Origin: an uncultured Lachnospiraceae bacterium
GTDB taxonomy: Bacteria > Bacillota_A > Clostridia > Lachnospirales > Lachnospiraceae
Length of the DNA: 53,513 bases
Reading direction: 5' to 3'
NCBI GenBank assembly: GCA_905207905.1
Contig: CAJLNC010000006.1
Location: 1-53,513 of the forward strand
Shown in pieces: positions 1 to 8,748 of the stretch; within the stretch, counting starts at the first letter, position 1; each line of letters begins with the position of its first letter. The position numbers were made by a program, and so were the translations under genes. The notes under the pieces are model-generated. The model made no database searches. It had not been told where the DNA came from and saw only the letters and a program-made list of their open reading frames with translations.

Positions 1-10
1 TTTTTCTCAT
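1..10 (-). CDS. Start of an unidentified gene running off the window
   Basis: An ATG on the minus strand at 10-8 (reading M-R-K) follows a perfect AGGAGG at 25-20 with nine bases between. It lies just after the stop of the DHHW gene, so the polysaccharide operon evidently continues beyond the window edge. Only three codons are visible and the product cannot be named. Confidence 0.6.
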
Positions 11-25
11 TTCTTATATCCTCCT

Positions 26-1423
26 TTATAGTGTCAGTCCGCCTATTATACGGGCTGAATCTTTGTTGCCTGTAAGAATTTCGATCTGATTTCCGTCTGC
101 TGCAAGAAGTGAACGGTCCAGATATAAGCAAAAACCGCTGCTGTCCGTTTTTCCATCTTCTGTGGAAACATCCATCGGAAATGCTTCATAAATCTTATCA
201 TGGTTCAATCTTATATAAATCCTGCTGTCTATATCCAGATATTTTTCTTCAATACAACCTGTGATCTTTTCCAGATTTCCCTGGATCTCGCACTGAACTG
301 CTCCGGCACCGGCAGGAACCGTATCTTCTTCCGTAACATTCACCTGACACTCCGGTCCTTCCATGATCGGCGGTGACTGTGCCATTTCCGGGAGAAAACG
401 CTCTGCCCGTTCCACGATCACAGTATCTGCATTCTTCTCATCCACTTCACTCATCTGGTAAGGTACTCCTCTGGAAAAATACGCACTGGAATAAGCATCT
501 GCCATAAACGGAAGCAGTGCATTACCAAAAGAATCACGGAACATGACCAGACTTCCTTCCTTCACAGGATTTACCGTTGTGATCTTCGGATCAAAATTAC
601 TTACCACTTCTCCCACATAGGCAAATGTTGTCTGTCTGTCATAATAAACTTCCTCTTCCGGTGTCGTTGCAAGAGGATACAGCATCTCATCCAGATCTCC
701 TGTGAAATCTGTTTTTATAGTATAGGGTTCCTCCTTATAGGAAACATGCTCCTTTTTCAGAGAAGACAGCAATGTTTCCGCCACAACTGCAGCACCCTTG
801 TTGTTCCAGTGTGAATCTCTTTTGTGATAAAGAACTTCTTTCTCTTCTGAAAGAGTCTCATACAGATCTCCGTAAGAAACCTGCTCCTGCCTGAGATATT
901 TCTGAAGATTAACAAGGTTTTTGTCCGATGATACCTTCAGGCTGTCATAGTACGGCATGTTCTCTCCATAGAGTGAGTTTTTATTAGGTGCCACAGTAAA
1001 AAGAAACTGCACACCTTTTTCATTCAATGTCTCCTGCATCATGGCCAATGTATGTGCAATATTAAAAAGGCTTCTCTCGGAAAGAAGCTCCTCTCCAAGA
1101 TAATCCTCCAGCGAATCCTTATAATAAAGCCAGTTATCGGTTCCCTGGATCACACCATCTGCAGTAGATACTCCGAAAATCTTCCCGTTCAAAAGGGCAT
1201 TTGCCGTTACCAGCTCATTTCGAAACGCAAAATGTTCCTGAAAATATTCGCCTGCTTCCGGCAGCCAACGGGTATTGATCTCGTTTTCTTTTTTCAGTTC
1301 AGGAAACTCAGCCAGTCTTCGGTTTTCAGACGATGCTTCCTGCTTTGTCACCGCCATCCCCAGAGATGGCACAAGACAAGCTGCAAAAAATGCAGTAATA
1401 TAAAGCACCTGCAATTTTTTCAT
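26..1423 (-). CDS. DHHW/AlgX-like protein, probable partner of polysaccharide O-acyltransferase
   Basis: This 465-residue protein starts with a hydrophobic signal or anchor segment (residues 5-25) and otherwise looks extracytoplasmic. It shows the DSHW motif (203-206, in HKRDSHWNNKG) and a later RDSFGN motif (296-301), the pattern of the DHHW/AlgX SGNH-like family. Such proteins work outside the membrane with an MBOAT acyltransferase to move acetyl groups onto exported polysaccharides. The MBOAT gene lies 15 bp upstream in the same operon, which fits that pairing. The ATG is preceded by AGGAGG with good spacing. The family call is good; the acyl group and acceptor are unknown. The protein may be idle when the MBOAT reading frame is broken. 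Confidence 0.85.
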   Translation of the reverse strand: MKKLQVLYITAFFAACLVPSLGMAVTKQEASSENRRLAEFPELKKENEINTRWLPEAGEYFQEHFAFRNELVTANALLNGKIFGVSTADGVIQGTDNWLYYKDSLEDYLGEELLSERSLFNIAHTLAMMQETLNEKGVQFLFTVAPNKNSLYGENMPYYDSLKVSSDKNLVNLQKYLRQEQVSYGDLYETLSEEKEVLYHKRDSHWNNKGAAVVAETLLSSLKKEHVSYKEEPYTIKTDFTGDLDEMLYPLATTPEEEVYYDRQTTFAYVGEVVSNFDPKITTVNPVKEGSLVMFRDSFGNALLPFMADAYSSAYFSRGVPYQMSEVDEKNADTVIVERAERFLPEMAQSPPIMEGPECQVNVTEEDTVPAGAGAVQCEIQGNLEKITGCIEEKYLDIDSRIYIRLNHDKIYEAFPMDVSTEDGKTDSSGFCLYLDRSLLAADGNQIEILTGNKDSARIIGGLTL

Positions 1424-1438
1424 GTTTTCTGCCTCCTC

Positions 1439-2864
1439 TTAAAATCGAAAATAGATGAACGGATTATAGGTGGATGTCAATACTCGTATAAACACAAACA
1501 AACTGTAACAAATAAAAACAACCACTTTTATGATTTCATAAATTTGGGGACGTATCCATTCTTTTATCTTAGCATGAATTACTCTGGGAATTTTGGTTGA
1601 CGCTATTATTCCGATAATTAAAATAGCTATGGAAAATCCATTCAAATAATAGGATGCAGAAAATATTGGTTGCCCAATCTTCTCTAAAGAAAACATTCTT
1701 CCAAGATATTCTACTGCCCTTGACAACGTATCTGCTCTAAAAAGAACCCAGCCGACCATAACTACAAGTACCGTATAAATGTGAGAAAAGAAAGAGAATA
1801 ATTTTCCGTCTCTTATTCTGTAATGTTTTTTACAAATTCTCTCAATAAGCATAAAACCGCCATGATAAATCCCCCATAGAACAAAATTCAACGATGCCCC
1901 ATGCCATAATCCTGTAGCTAAAAATACAATAAATAGATTAACATACACATTTCCTTTTCGATTTCCGCCCAAAGGAATATATAAATAATCTCTGAAAAAA
2001 GAAGATAGAGAAATATGCCATCTTCTCCAAAATTCAGTAATACTGCGTGAAATATATGGCAGATTAAAATTTTCTTTGAACTCAAAACCAAACATTCTTC
2101 CAAGTCCAATAGCCATATCGCTATACCCTCCAAAGTCAAAATAAATCTGAAGAGTATAGCAAATAATTCCTAACCATGCAGTACTTGTAAGTAATCCGGA
2201 GTAATCTGCACTGTTAAATATATTGTCTGCAATAACTGCCATCGTATTGGCAACCAATACTTTTTTCCCTAGCCCCAGCATAAAACGCTGCACCCCAGAA
2301 GAAAACAAGTCTATGGTCACGCTTCTGCTTTCTATTTGAGAATTTACATCTTTATACCGAACAATCGGTCCTGCGACAAGCTGAGGAAAAAGTGATATAT
2401 ATAATGCAACATTTAATATGTTTTTTTGAACCTCTACTTCTCCACGATAATAATCAATTACATACGTCATTCCCTGAAATGTAAAGAATGAAATACCAAT
2501 AGGCAATACAATATTCCTGAGTGGTATTGCCGTATGAAACAAATCATTTAATATTGTTATTGAAAAATCTAAGTACTTAAAATAAAACAAGATTCCTAAA
2601 TTTCCGATAACGCTAAGGCACAAGACCGTCTTTTTCAAAAAATCGTTTTTTCTTCTTTTCGCTACATATATTCCAATACCAGAAAAGTAATTCAATGCAA
2701 TAGAAAGTAGCATTACAAAAAAGTATCCGGCACCCCCCCCAGAAATAAAAAAACAGACTTGCAAGAAGTAATACGTTATTTTTCATTTTTTTTGGCGATA
2801 TAAAATACAGCCCCAATACTATCGGCAAAAAAATGAACAAAAAAACATTTGAGCTAAATACCAC
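1439..2864 (-). pseudogene. MBOAT-family membrane O-acyltransferase, frameshifted at a G8 tract
   Basis: Two overlapping frames encode one MBOAT (AlgI/DltB-like) protein. The first, from a GTG at 2864 behind GGGAGG, gives the usual N-terminus (MVFSSNVFLFIFLPIVLGLY) and reaches the FYFWGG segment. The second carries the rest: FWRRWHISLSSFFRDYLYIP, the GLWHG catalytic histidine and many membrane helices. The frames part at eight consecutive G (minus strand, 2740-2733). Removing one G restores a single frame of about 474 residues, the normal family length, with no other defect visible. The enzyme would pass an acyl group across the membrane to the DHHW partner downstream. This is either a phase-off allele, a recent mutation or a sequencing error; the sequence alone cannot decide. 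Confidence 0.8.
2733..2740 (-). repeat. Homopolymeric G8 tract inside the MBOAT coding region
   Basis: Eight C on the plus strand (eight G in the coding strand) sit at codons 44-46 of the acyltransferase, where the two halves of the gene fall out of frame. Seven or ten G would restore the full frame. Runs of this kind are known slipped-strand switches in surface-glycan genes of other bacteria. Confidence 0.8.
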
Positions 2865-2940
2865 TACCGTTCCTCCCTCAATTCATAATCACAACTTTCA
2901 GATATAGTATTCCTCGAAATTGCGCTTCCTAATGCTACTG

Positions 2941-5667
2941 CTATTCTCTTCCTCTGCTCTCTTCGATTGCCTCTCTCGTAGCATTTAAATAAGCATATCC
3001 GTATTTCTTATCTGGTTCCAGGTAGGCACCTTCTCCCCATTCATTCCAGGCGTTTACAAATAAAAGCCTATCATCTAAATCATCCCGTTCTTTCTGCTCC
3101 TGGATAATATCCTTCAGCCATTTTTTGTATAGCTTGGGCGTGGAGCCCTGGAAAATCATTCCTTTATGATTTCTTCTGGCAGTGTTATCCCACATAGGCA
3201 TAATAGCACGATACAATTTTGCATAATTATATCGGAAATACTTTTTATTTTTCACGATATCCCCATAAGAGAAAACCTCTCCTGCAAAATCTCTTCGGAT
3301 ATATTGAAGATCCCTTGTTATATTTTTACAATTCTGATATAACGTTCCTGGATGAAATTCTGAAACTGCATCAAAGCCCTTGGCCAGCCAATCTGTCTCC
3401 ACTGTGTTTTCTTTCACTGCAATAATATAAAGTTCTCCTAAATTATTTGCTCTGCAGTAATCTCTCCAATAAGCCAGCACCGCCTGCGCGTCCGGCATCA
3501 GCGATGGTCTGTATACCGTTAAAAGTTTCTTGCCCTTTACTTTAATGTACCTCTCGTCATCCAAAAATCTGGCAATATCTTCTATCACATTCTTATAGCT
3601 CAATAATTCTGATGACTGCTTCATCAAAATTGCTTCATTTGTTCCATCAAAACGTCTCGTCCAGTTCTCATTTGCCCAACAAAGAGAAAACGGAAAATCC
3701 AAATCTTTATTCGCCAGAAAATCTTCCAGTGGCTTTTCTAACAAGCGTTCGCCGTCAAACCAATAATAATAAAAGGAAAAACCGTAAATTCCGTACATCT
3801 TAGCAATTTCGATCTGCCGCTGCATATTTTCCTTGATTCTCAAATCATAACATCCCAGTTCTCCTGGCAGTCTGGGCTGATAATGATCTTCAAACTGCGG
3901 CACAGCCCTTATCACATTATCCCATTCTGTGGTTCCTCTTCCCCACCACTCTTCATTATGGGGATCCGGATGAAACTGAGTAAGATAATAAGCAATAATC
4001 TTTGGATCGCCCTCCTGATATTCATAGCTGCGTTCGGAAATTGCTACACACTCTTTCGGATTGGGCGCATCTGGGATATGGGTGATCTGACTGATATACC
4101 GATCTTTATAAAAACCATCTACATCATAATTGACAACATCCTTTAAGGCAATTTTTTCCTCTTTTTCTTCATCAAAATCTGTCTGCGCAACCGCATGATG
4201 AGCTTCCACCAGCTCCAACATTTTCTGAGTAATACTCAGCCAGGTATTATCCAATGCATCCTTGTCCAGCTGTTTTAAGTATGCCTCATCCTTCCGAAGC
4301 TGAACGGCCTTGTCCAGCTGCTTCATAAATTCATCCTGATCTTTCGCACACAGACAGGAAGAATACTTTTGGCATTCTGGAAGTGCATAAGTTACCACAG
4401 GCTTGCCCTGGGCCATGTATTCAAAAATTTTAACTGGAGAAACAGACAGGGTAATATCATTTATAAGGAACGGAAGAATTCCAATATCATAAAATATAGA
4501 ATACTGATTTAATTCATGATACGGCTTTGCCCCAATATAATAAACATTTTCACAATCTAAAATATTACTCTTCTTTAAGCATTCATCATGCTCATGACCA
4601 ATTAAAAGCAATGCAAAGCGCCCATCGGCAGCAATTCGTTTCAACAGGTCATAATCCACCCATTTTGCAAGTGCCCCATGGTATCCTACAATGATCTTTC
4701 CTTTCTCCACGATCTCACGAATATCCGCCGGACACTGTTCTTTCTTTTTCTCAATATGCCAAAATTCATAATCCACACCATTATTGATCATAGCCATATT
4801 CTTATTCCGATACGGCTTCATCTGATGATACAATTTATCCGATGTGGCAACTGCAATAACGCTTTCGTTGCGCAGCAGAGCCTCATGTCTTTTGAACACA
4901 AATTCCGGAATGTTTCCGGTGATTTGAGGTGTCAGCTCATCAATATACTCATAAACAACTTCATAATTTCTGTCAAGATAATCATTGATCTCTGTAATCT
5001 GAGTAGCCAAATCTATCGACTGAATTCTAACATATTTCAGCTCATCTCTTGTATCCAATATTTGAAATAGTTTCTTTTTAATCTCTTCGTCATTTAAATT
5101 TACAATACATAAGGTAGGAGAAACAAACTTATACAATTCCACGTCTTTATCTACGACAGGATGCGCCCCATAAATTGAAATTCCTCCTAACTTTCCCACT
5201 TGTAAAGAGATATGCTGAAACCGCTGAAACAATGGAGTATTCCAGCCCATGGGCACGCTGAAAATATCAATAAATTTATGCGGCGTATCCTCCAGCCATC
5301 TTTTAAACGCTTCCCATTCCGAATCTGTCTCTGCTCGCCTGGTAATCTGCATCTCTCTCTGAGACTGCACAATGTTATTCTTTCCCTCATGCAGAATTTT
5401 GTACACTGTCACTTTCAGCCCATAATTTTTAAAGGTATACTTTGTCAAATAAGCAAGCCTCTTCACCTGCTTGCCTACTCTTCCCGCACCTTTATACAGA
5501 TATACAACTCCGTCAAGCACGCACCTGATTGGCTTTGTGATTTTCCAGGACACCGAATTAGAAATCTTTTCGTACTCCGACTGCACCCTTGAATTTTCAT
5601 ACTGAAGCTCACTTATCCTTGTCTCCAATTGCTGTATCCGTACATTATCTCCCTGACTGTTTTTCAT
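2941..5667 (-). CDS. Bifunctional glycosyltransferase-WbsX protein with N-terminal coiled coil
   Basis: This is a 908-residue multidomain cytoplasmic protein. Residues 1-36 form a heptad-like coiled coil, followed by a basic amphipathic stretch (SWKITKPIR, 40-48) that probably touches the membrane. Residues about 110-490 resemble a GT4-like glycosyltransferase (NNGVDYEFW near 296; SPVKIFEYMAQGKPVV near 410). Residues about 556-905 form a WbsX/GH99-like domain (IAYYLTQFHPDP, GRGTTEWDNV, YGFSFYYYWF, WNEWGEGAYLEP), common in O-antigen and capsule clusters. The reaction of WbsX domains is not established. The start follows GGGAG with seven bases. It sits 20 bp downstream of wecB and 76 bp upstream of the MBOAT gene. 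Confidence 0.85.
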   Translation of the reverse strand: MKNSQGDNVRIQQLETRISELQYENSRVQSEYEKISNSVSWKITKPIRCVLDGVVYLYKGAGRVGKQVKRLAYLTKYTFKNYGLKVTVYKILHEGKNNIVQSQREMQITRRAETDSEWEAFKRWLEDTPHKFIDIFSVPMGWNTPLFQRFQHISLQVGKLGGISIYGAHPVVDKDVELYKFVSPTLCIVNLNDEEIKKKLFQILDTRDELKYVRIQSIDLATQITEINDYLDRNYEVVYEYIDELTPQITGNIPEFVFKRHEALLRNESVIAVATSDKLYHQMKPYRNKNMAMINNGVDYEFWHIEKKKEQCPADIREIVEKGKIIVGYHGALAKWVDYDLLKRIAADGRFALLLIGHEHDECLKKSNILDCENVYYIGAKPYHELNQYSIFYDIGILPFLINDITLSVSPVKIFEYMAQGKPVVTYALPECQKYSSCLCAKDQDEFMKQLDKAVQLRKDEAYLKQLDKDALDNTWLSITQKMLELVEAHHAVAQTDFDEEKEEKIALKDVVNYDVDGFYKDRYISQITHIPDAPNPKECVAISERSYEYQEGDPKIIAYYLTQFHPDPHNEEWWGRGTTEWDNVIRAVPQFEDHYQPRLPGELGCYDLRIKENMQRQIEIAKMYGIYGFSFYYYWFDGERLLEKPLEDFLANKDLDFPFSLCWANENWTRRFDGTNEAILMKQSSELLSYKNVIEDIARFLDDERYIKVKGKKLLTVYRPSLMPDAQAVLAYWRDYCRANNLGELYIIAVKENTVETDWLAKGFDAVSEFHPGTLYQNCKNITRDLQYIRRDFAGEVFSYGDIVKNKKYFRYNYAKLYRAIMPMWDNTARRNHKGMIFQGSTPKLYKKWLKDIIQEQKERDDLDDRLLFVNAWNEWGEGAYLEPDKKYGYAYLNATREAIEESRGRE

Positions 5668-5687
5668 ATTTTTGCTCCCACATTAAC

Positions 5688-6788
5688 TTAACCTAATTTT
5701 TCAACCAATATATCCGCAATCTGTCTGCACGCCGTACCATCTCCATAGGGATTGCTGGCGGTACTCATTTTCTGATATTCTGTTTTATTTTCCAATAAAA
5801 GTTTAAAATTTTCATAGATTGTCTCTTCATCAGTTCCTACCAGTTTTAAAGTTCCTGCCTTGATTCCCTCCGGACGCTCCGTTGTATCCCGCATAACTAA
5901 AACAGGCTTTCCCAATGAAGGAGCTTCCTCCTGGATTCCGCCGCTGTCTGTCAAAATCAAATAGCTTCTGGAAAGAAAATTATGAAAATCCAGTACATCC
6001 AGAGGCTCAATAATCCGGATCCTATCATCTCCTCCCAAAATCGCATTGGCAGTTTCCCTAACTGCAGGATTCATGTGTATCGGATAGATCGCTTTCACAT
6101 CTGGATGTTCGTCGCACACTCTGCGAATTGCCCGGAACATATGCTTCATAGGTTCACCAAGATTCTCTCTTCTGTGAGCAGTGATCATGATGAGCCTGGA
6201 TCCTTCCGCCCAGGTCAGTGCCTCATGAGTATATCCTGGCTGTACGGTTGTTTTCAGCGCATCAATCGCCGTATTTCCCGTTACAAATATCGTATCTTCT
6301 TTTTTCCCTTCTTTCACCAGATTGCTTTTTGCCAGCTCAGTGGGTGCGAAGTTGAACTCTGATATAATACTGACTGCCTGGCGGTTAAATTCTTCCGGAT
6401 AGGGAGAAAAAATATTGTAGGTTCGTAATCCGGCCTCTACATGTCCCACCGGAATCTGCAGATAAAAACATGCCAGCGCAGTAACGAACGTAGTAGATGT
6501 ATCGCCATGCACCAACACAACAGACGGCCGCTCTTTTTCCAGGACTTCTTTGATCCGCTCCAGTATATTAACGGTTACATCAAAAAGAGTCTGCCTCTCC
6601 TTCATAATAGACAAATCATAATCCGGCACAACATGAAATGTCTCCAGCACCTGATCCAACATCTGCCTGTGCTGCCCCGTTACACAAACCACAGTTTCCA
6701 ATTCTTTCCTGGACTTTAACTCATTTACCAGCGGACACATTTTAATCGCTTCTGGTCTGGTGCCAAACACAACTAATACTTTATTCAT
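5688..6788 (-). CDS. wecB: UDP-N-acetylglucosamine 2-epimerase (non-hydrolysing)
   Basis: The 366-residue product interconverts UDP-GlcNAc and UDP-ManNAc in the cytoplasm and so supplies ManNAc for the polysaccharide. Family signatures are complete: GTRPEAIKM at the N-terminus, HGDTSTT, HVEAGLRTYN, YPEEFNRQ, and the UDP-binding SGGIQEEAPSLGKPVLVMR near residue 280. The ATG at 6788 was chosen over a longer in-frame extension because it has GGAGG upstream and begins exactly at the canonical N-terminus; the extension would overlap the neighbouring methyltransferase. No UDP-ManNAc dehydrogenase is present, so ManNAc itself is the likely product used. Confidence 0.95.
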   Translation of the reverse strand: MNKVLVVFGTRPEAIKMCPLVNELKSRKELETVVCVTGQHRQMLDQVLETFHVVPDYDLSIMKERQTLFDVTVNILERIKEVLEKERPSVVLVHGDTSTTFVTALACFYLQIPVGHVEAGLRTYNIFSPYPEEFNRQAVSIISEFNFAPTELAKSNLVKEGKKEDTIFVTGNTAIDALKTTVQPGYTHEALTWAEGSRLIMITAHRRENLGEPMKHMFRAIRRVCDEHPDVKAIYPIHMNPAVRETANAILGGDDRIRIIEPLDVLDFHNFLSRSYLILTDSGGIQEEAPSLGKPVLVMRDTTERPEGIKAGTLKLVGTDEETIYENFKLLLENKTEYQKMSTASNPYGDGTACRQIADILVEKLG

Positions 6789-6822
6789 TTTTCTTTTATC
6801 CTCCAATTTTTGTAGGTAAGGC

Positions 6823-7620
6823 CTATTTATTATCCAAATTTCCATCTTTCTGTTTCAAAGACTTCATAATAAATAGCGGCCGATTCAGAAATTCTCCCAA
6901 TTCATCTATTCTTTCACAATTTTTTTCAGACAAATCTTCAAATATCACTTTTCCATCATCTGTTTTCACTGCTATTCCGATGCATTCCATATCCCAATAA
7001 TTTTTAGTGCCTTTGGTTATATAATCGATCATTTCCCTCTTGGTTCCATGATCAAAAAGACAAATCTCCCTATTTCCTTTCCAGTTAAATCCCAATTGAA
7101 ATACCATCCTTTTTGTATGATATGCCATAAAATTCAACTGATTAAGTATCTGATCTTTGGCTTCCTGAATATTAATGGATGCATTTCCATAGTCATCGCC
7201 CAGGTGGTGAAGAACATTTAACAACAATGTTACATCAAAATAATTTTTGTTCTTTTGATCAAACAAATAATATTCATTGTGAATAGAAATCCTGTGTTCA
7301 AGTCCAAAATATCTTGCGCTTAGATCCACAAACTCTGCGTGCGCCTGATTTCCCTCATAATAATCAACATGTTCTGCATGTTCATTCAACGCTTCAAAAG
7401 TAAAAAAACCTGTATTTGCTCCAATATCCAAAACCCTTTGATTTTTTAGCGTCAGCCTTGATTTTATATAGTCCCAGCGCTCCTGCTCATACCTTGAACT
7501 GGTTCTAATTTCATCTCCTCTAAGTATCCCGTGATAGTTGGAAGCCAAAATCTGGTAATTGGAATGCTTGCTGTTCATATCATAAAGCTTGATCAACTGT
7601 CCTTTTAACATCTCATTCAT
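6823..7620 (-). CDS. Class I SAM-dependent methyltransferase
   Basis: The 265-residue protein has the SAM-binding motif I VLDIGANTGFFTFEA near residues 64-78, an acidic strand-2 end (YYEGN) and a motif around LLLNVLHHLGDD. These are features of class I methyltransferases. The substrate is not visible from sequence. Its place between an ATP-grasp gene and wecB in a polysaccharide operon suggests that it methylates a sugar or a glycan end. It starts at an ATG with GGAG ten bases upstream, and 34 bp separate it from wecB. Confidence 0.8.
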   Translation of the reverse strand: MNEMLKGQLIKLYDMNSKHSNYQILASNYHGILRGDEIRTSSRYEQERWDYIKSRLTLKNQRVLDIGANTGFFTFEALNEHAEHVDYYEGNQAHAEFVDLSARYFGLEHRISIHNEYYLFDQKNKNYFDVTLLLNVLHHLGDDYGNASINIQEAKDQILNQLNFMAYHTKRMVFQLGFNWKGNREICLFDHGTKREMIDYITKGTKNYWDMECIGIAVKTDDGKVIFEDLSEKNCERIDELGEFLNRPLFIMKSLKQKDGNLDNK

Positions 7621-7644
7621 CTTTATATAACTCCTTGTAAATAC

Positions 7645-8748
7645 CTATTCACTTTCAAAAATTTTCATGGTATCCTTACGGCAGTATATGTCATGTTCAA
7701 AAAATAAAAGCAGATTCTTCCATGATATTTCCGCATTGGACAATACAGAAATATTTTTTCCGTTGCTCAGATTTTCCTTTATTCCCCCGAACCAGCAATA
7801 TCTTGCCGTGCAATCCGGTTTTTCCCATGGTTCCATCTTAGAAAGCAGTCCCCAGTCATGCAAAAAGAAAGGCAGGATATTTGTTTTTGCATCCACACAC
7901 AGCTGCAAAGGCCCCCACATCCTTGGATTAGCCTCTATCATATAGTATCCTTTTTCCGTTTTGCGGACTTCTATCATGATCAGTCCTCGAAAACCAATCC
8001 CCTTTAGCATTTTCTCATATTTTTCAGAAATTTCTTCTTTGTGCAACGAACAGGGTTCTGCTAAAAGAATCGACTTCCCTTCTGCTTGCTGCAGTAAATT
8101 TTTTTGAGAAAATTTTTCAACTCTCTGTTCCTTACCAAAATAGTACAGAAGGTAATAACTTTCCCCCTCCAGATACTCCTGAAAATAGAAATCGTCTATA
8201 TGATAATTCTTTATAAACTCACTTCTTTGTGCCTCTGTTTTTATAAGAACTGGGGAAAGATATTCTCCAGCTCCATTTACATAGCTAATCGGCTTTGCCA
8301 CAAACGCTTCTGGACAGTCTTTCAGTTTACTGAAACTTGTTGGAGTCAAAATCCCCCAGCTTTCACACAGCTCCTGAAACTTTTTTTTATCAGATAACTG
8401 AAGATACAGATCTTCTGATACTAGCGGCAAAGTAAAACCACATTCATTTAATACTTTCCTATTTTTTAAAAAGAAACGATTCAAAGCCTCTGTTGACGGC
8501 GCTATTATAAATTTCTCTTGAGGATATCTATTTCCAATTTTTTTGAATATCGGAATAAATTCCTCCAATTCCAGCTTACTATTACTACGTATCTCTATAA
8601 CATCCTGCCTATATTCTGTTTCAAAAATACTATCCTGATTTCCTGCAGCAACTATCCCAAATGGTATCTGTACTGCCTTCATAACGCGCAAAAGCGCAAT
8701 AACCGCCCTTTGATTATAGCCGGAAAATATAATTAATCTCGACATCAT
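7645..8748 (-). CDS. ATP-grasp domain protein (carboxylate-amine ligase-like)
   Basis: The 367 residues comprise an N-terminal Rossmann-like part (LIIFSGYNQRAVIALLR) and an ATP-grasp fold. It shows the ATP-contacting lysine in FVAKPISYVNGAGEYL (about 149-164) and the metal/ATP motif IEANPRMWGP (271-280) with E272, N274 and R276. Enzymes of this fold activate a carboxylate and join it to an amine or thiol. In this operon it might amidate a uronic acid or add an amino acid to a sugar; that is inference. The start overlaps the end of the GT2 gene by four bases, implying translational coupling. Confidence 0.8.
   Translation of the reverse strand: MMSRLIIFSGYNQRAVIALLRVMKAVQIPFGIVAAGNQDSIFETEYRQDVIEIRSNSKLELEEFIPIFKKIGNRYPQEKFIIAPSTEALNRFFLKNRKVLNECGFTLPLVSEDLYLQLSDKKKFQELCESWGILTPTSFSKLKDCPEAFVAKPISYVNGAGEYLSPVLIKTEAQRSEFIKNYHIDDFYFQEYLEGESYYLLYYFGKEQRVEKFSQKNLLQQAEGKSILLAEPCSLHKEEISEKYEKMLKGIGFRGLIMIEVRKTEKGYYMIEANPRMWGPLQLCVDAKTNILPFFLHDWGLLSKMEPWEKPDCTARYCWFGGIKENLSNGKNISVLSNAEISWKNLLLFFEHDIYCRKDTMKIFESE

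Noticed and set aside
2733..2740. Programmed ribosomal frameshifting at the G8 run
   Set aside because: No A-rich slippery heptamer or obvious downstream structure was seen; DNA slippage or sequencing error is simpler, though not excluded.
5688..6788. WecB as evidence of a teichoic-acid linkage unit
   Set aside because: No TagA or TagO homologue is in the window, so only UDP-ManNAc supply can be claimed.
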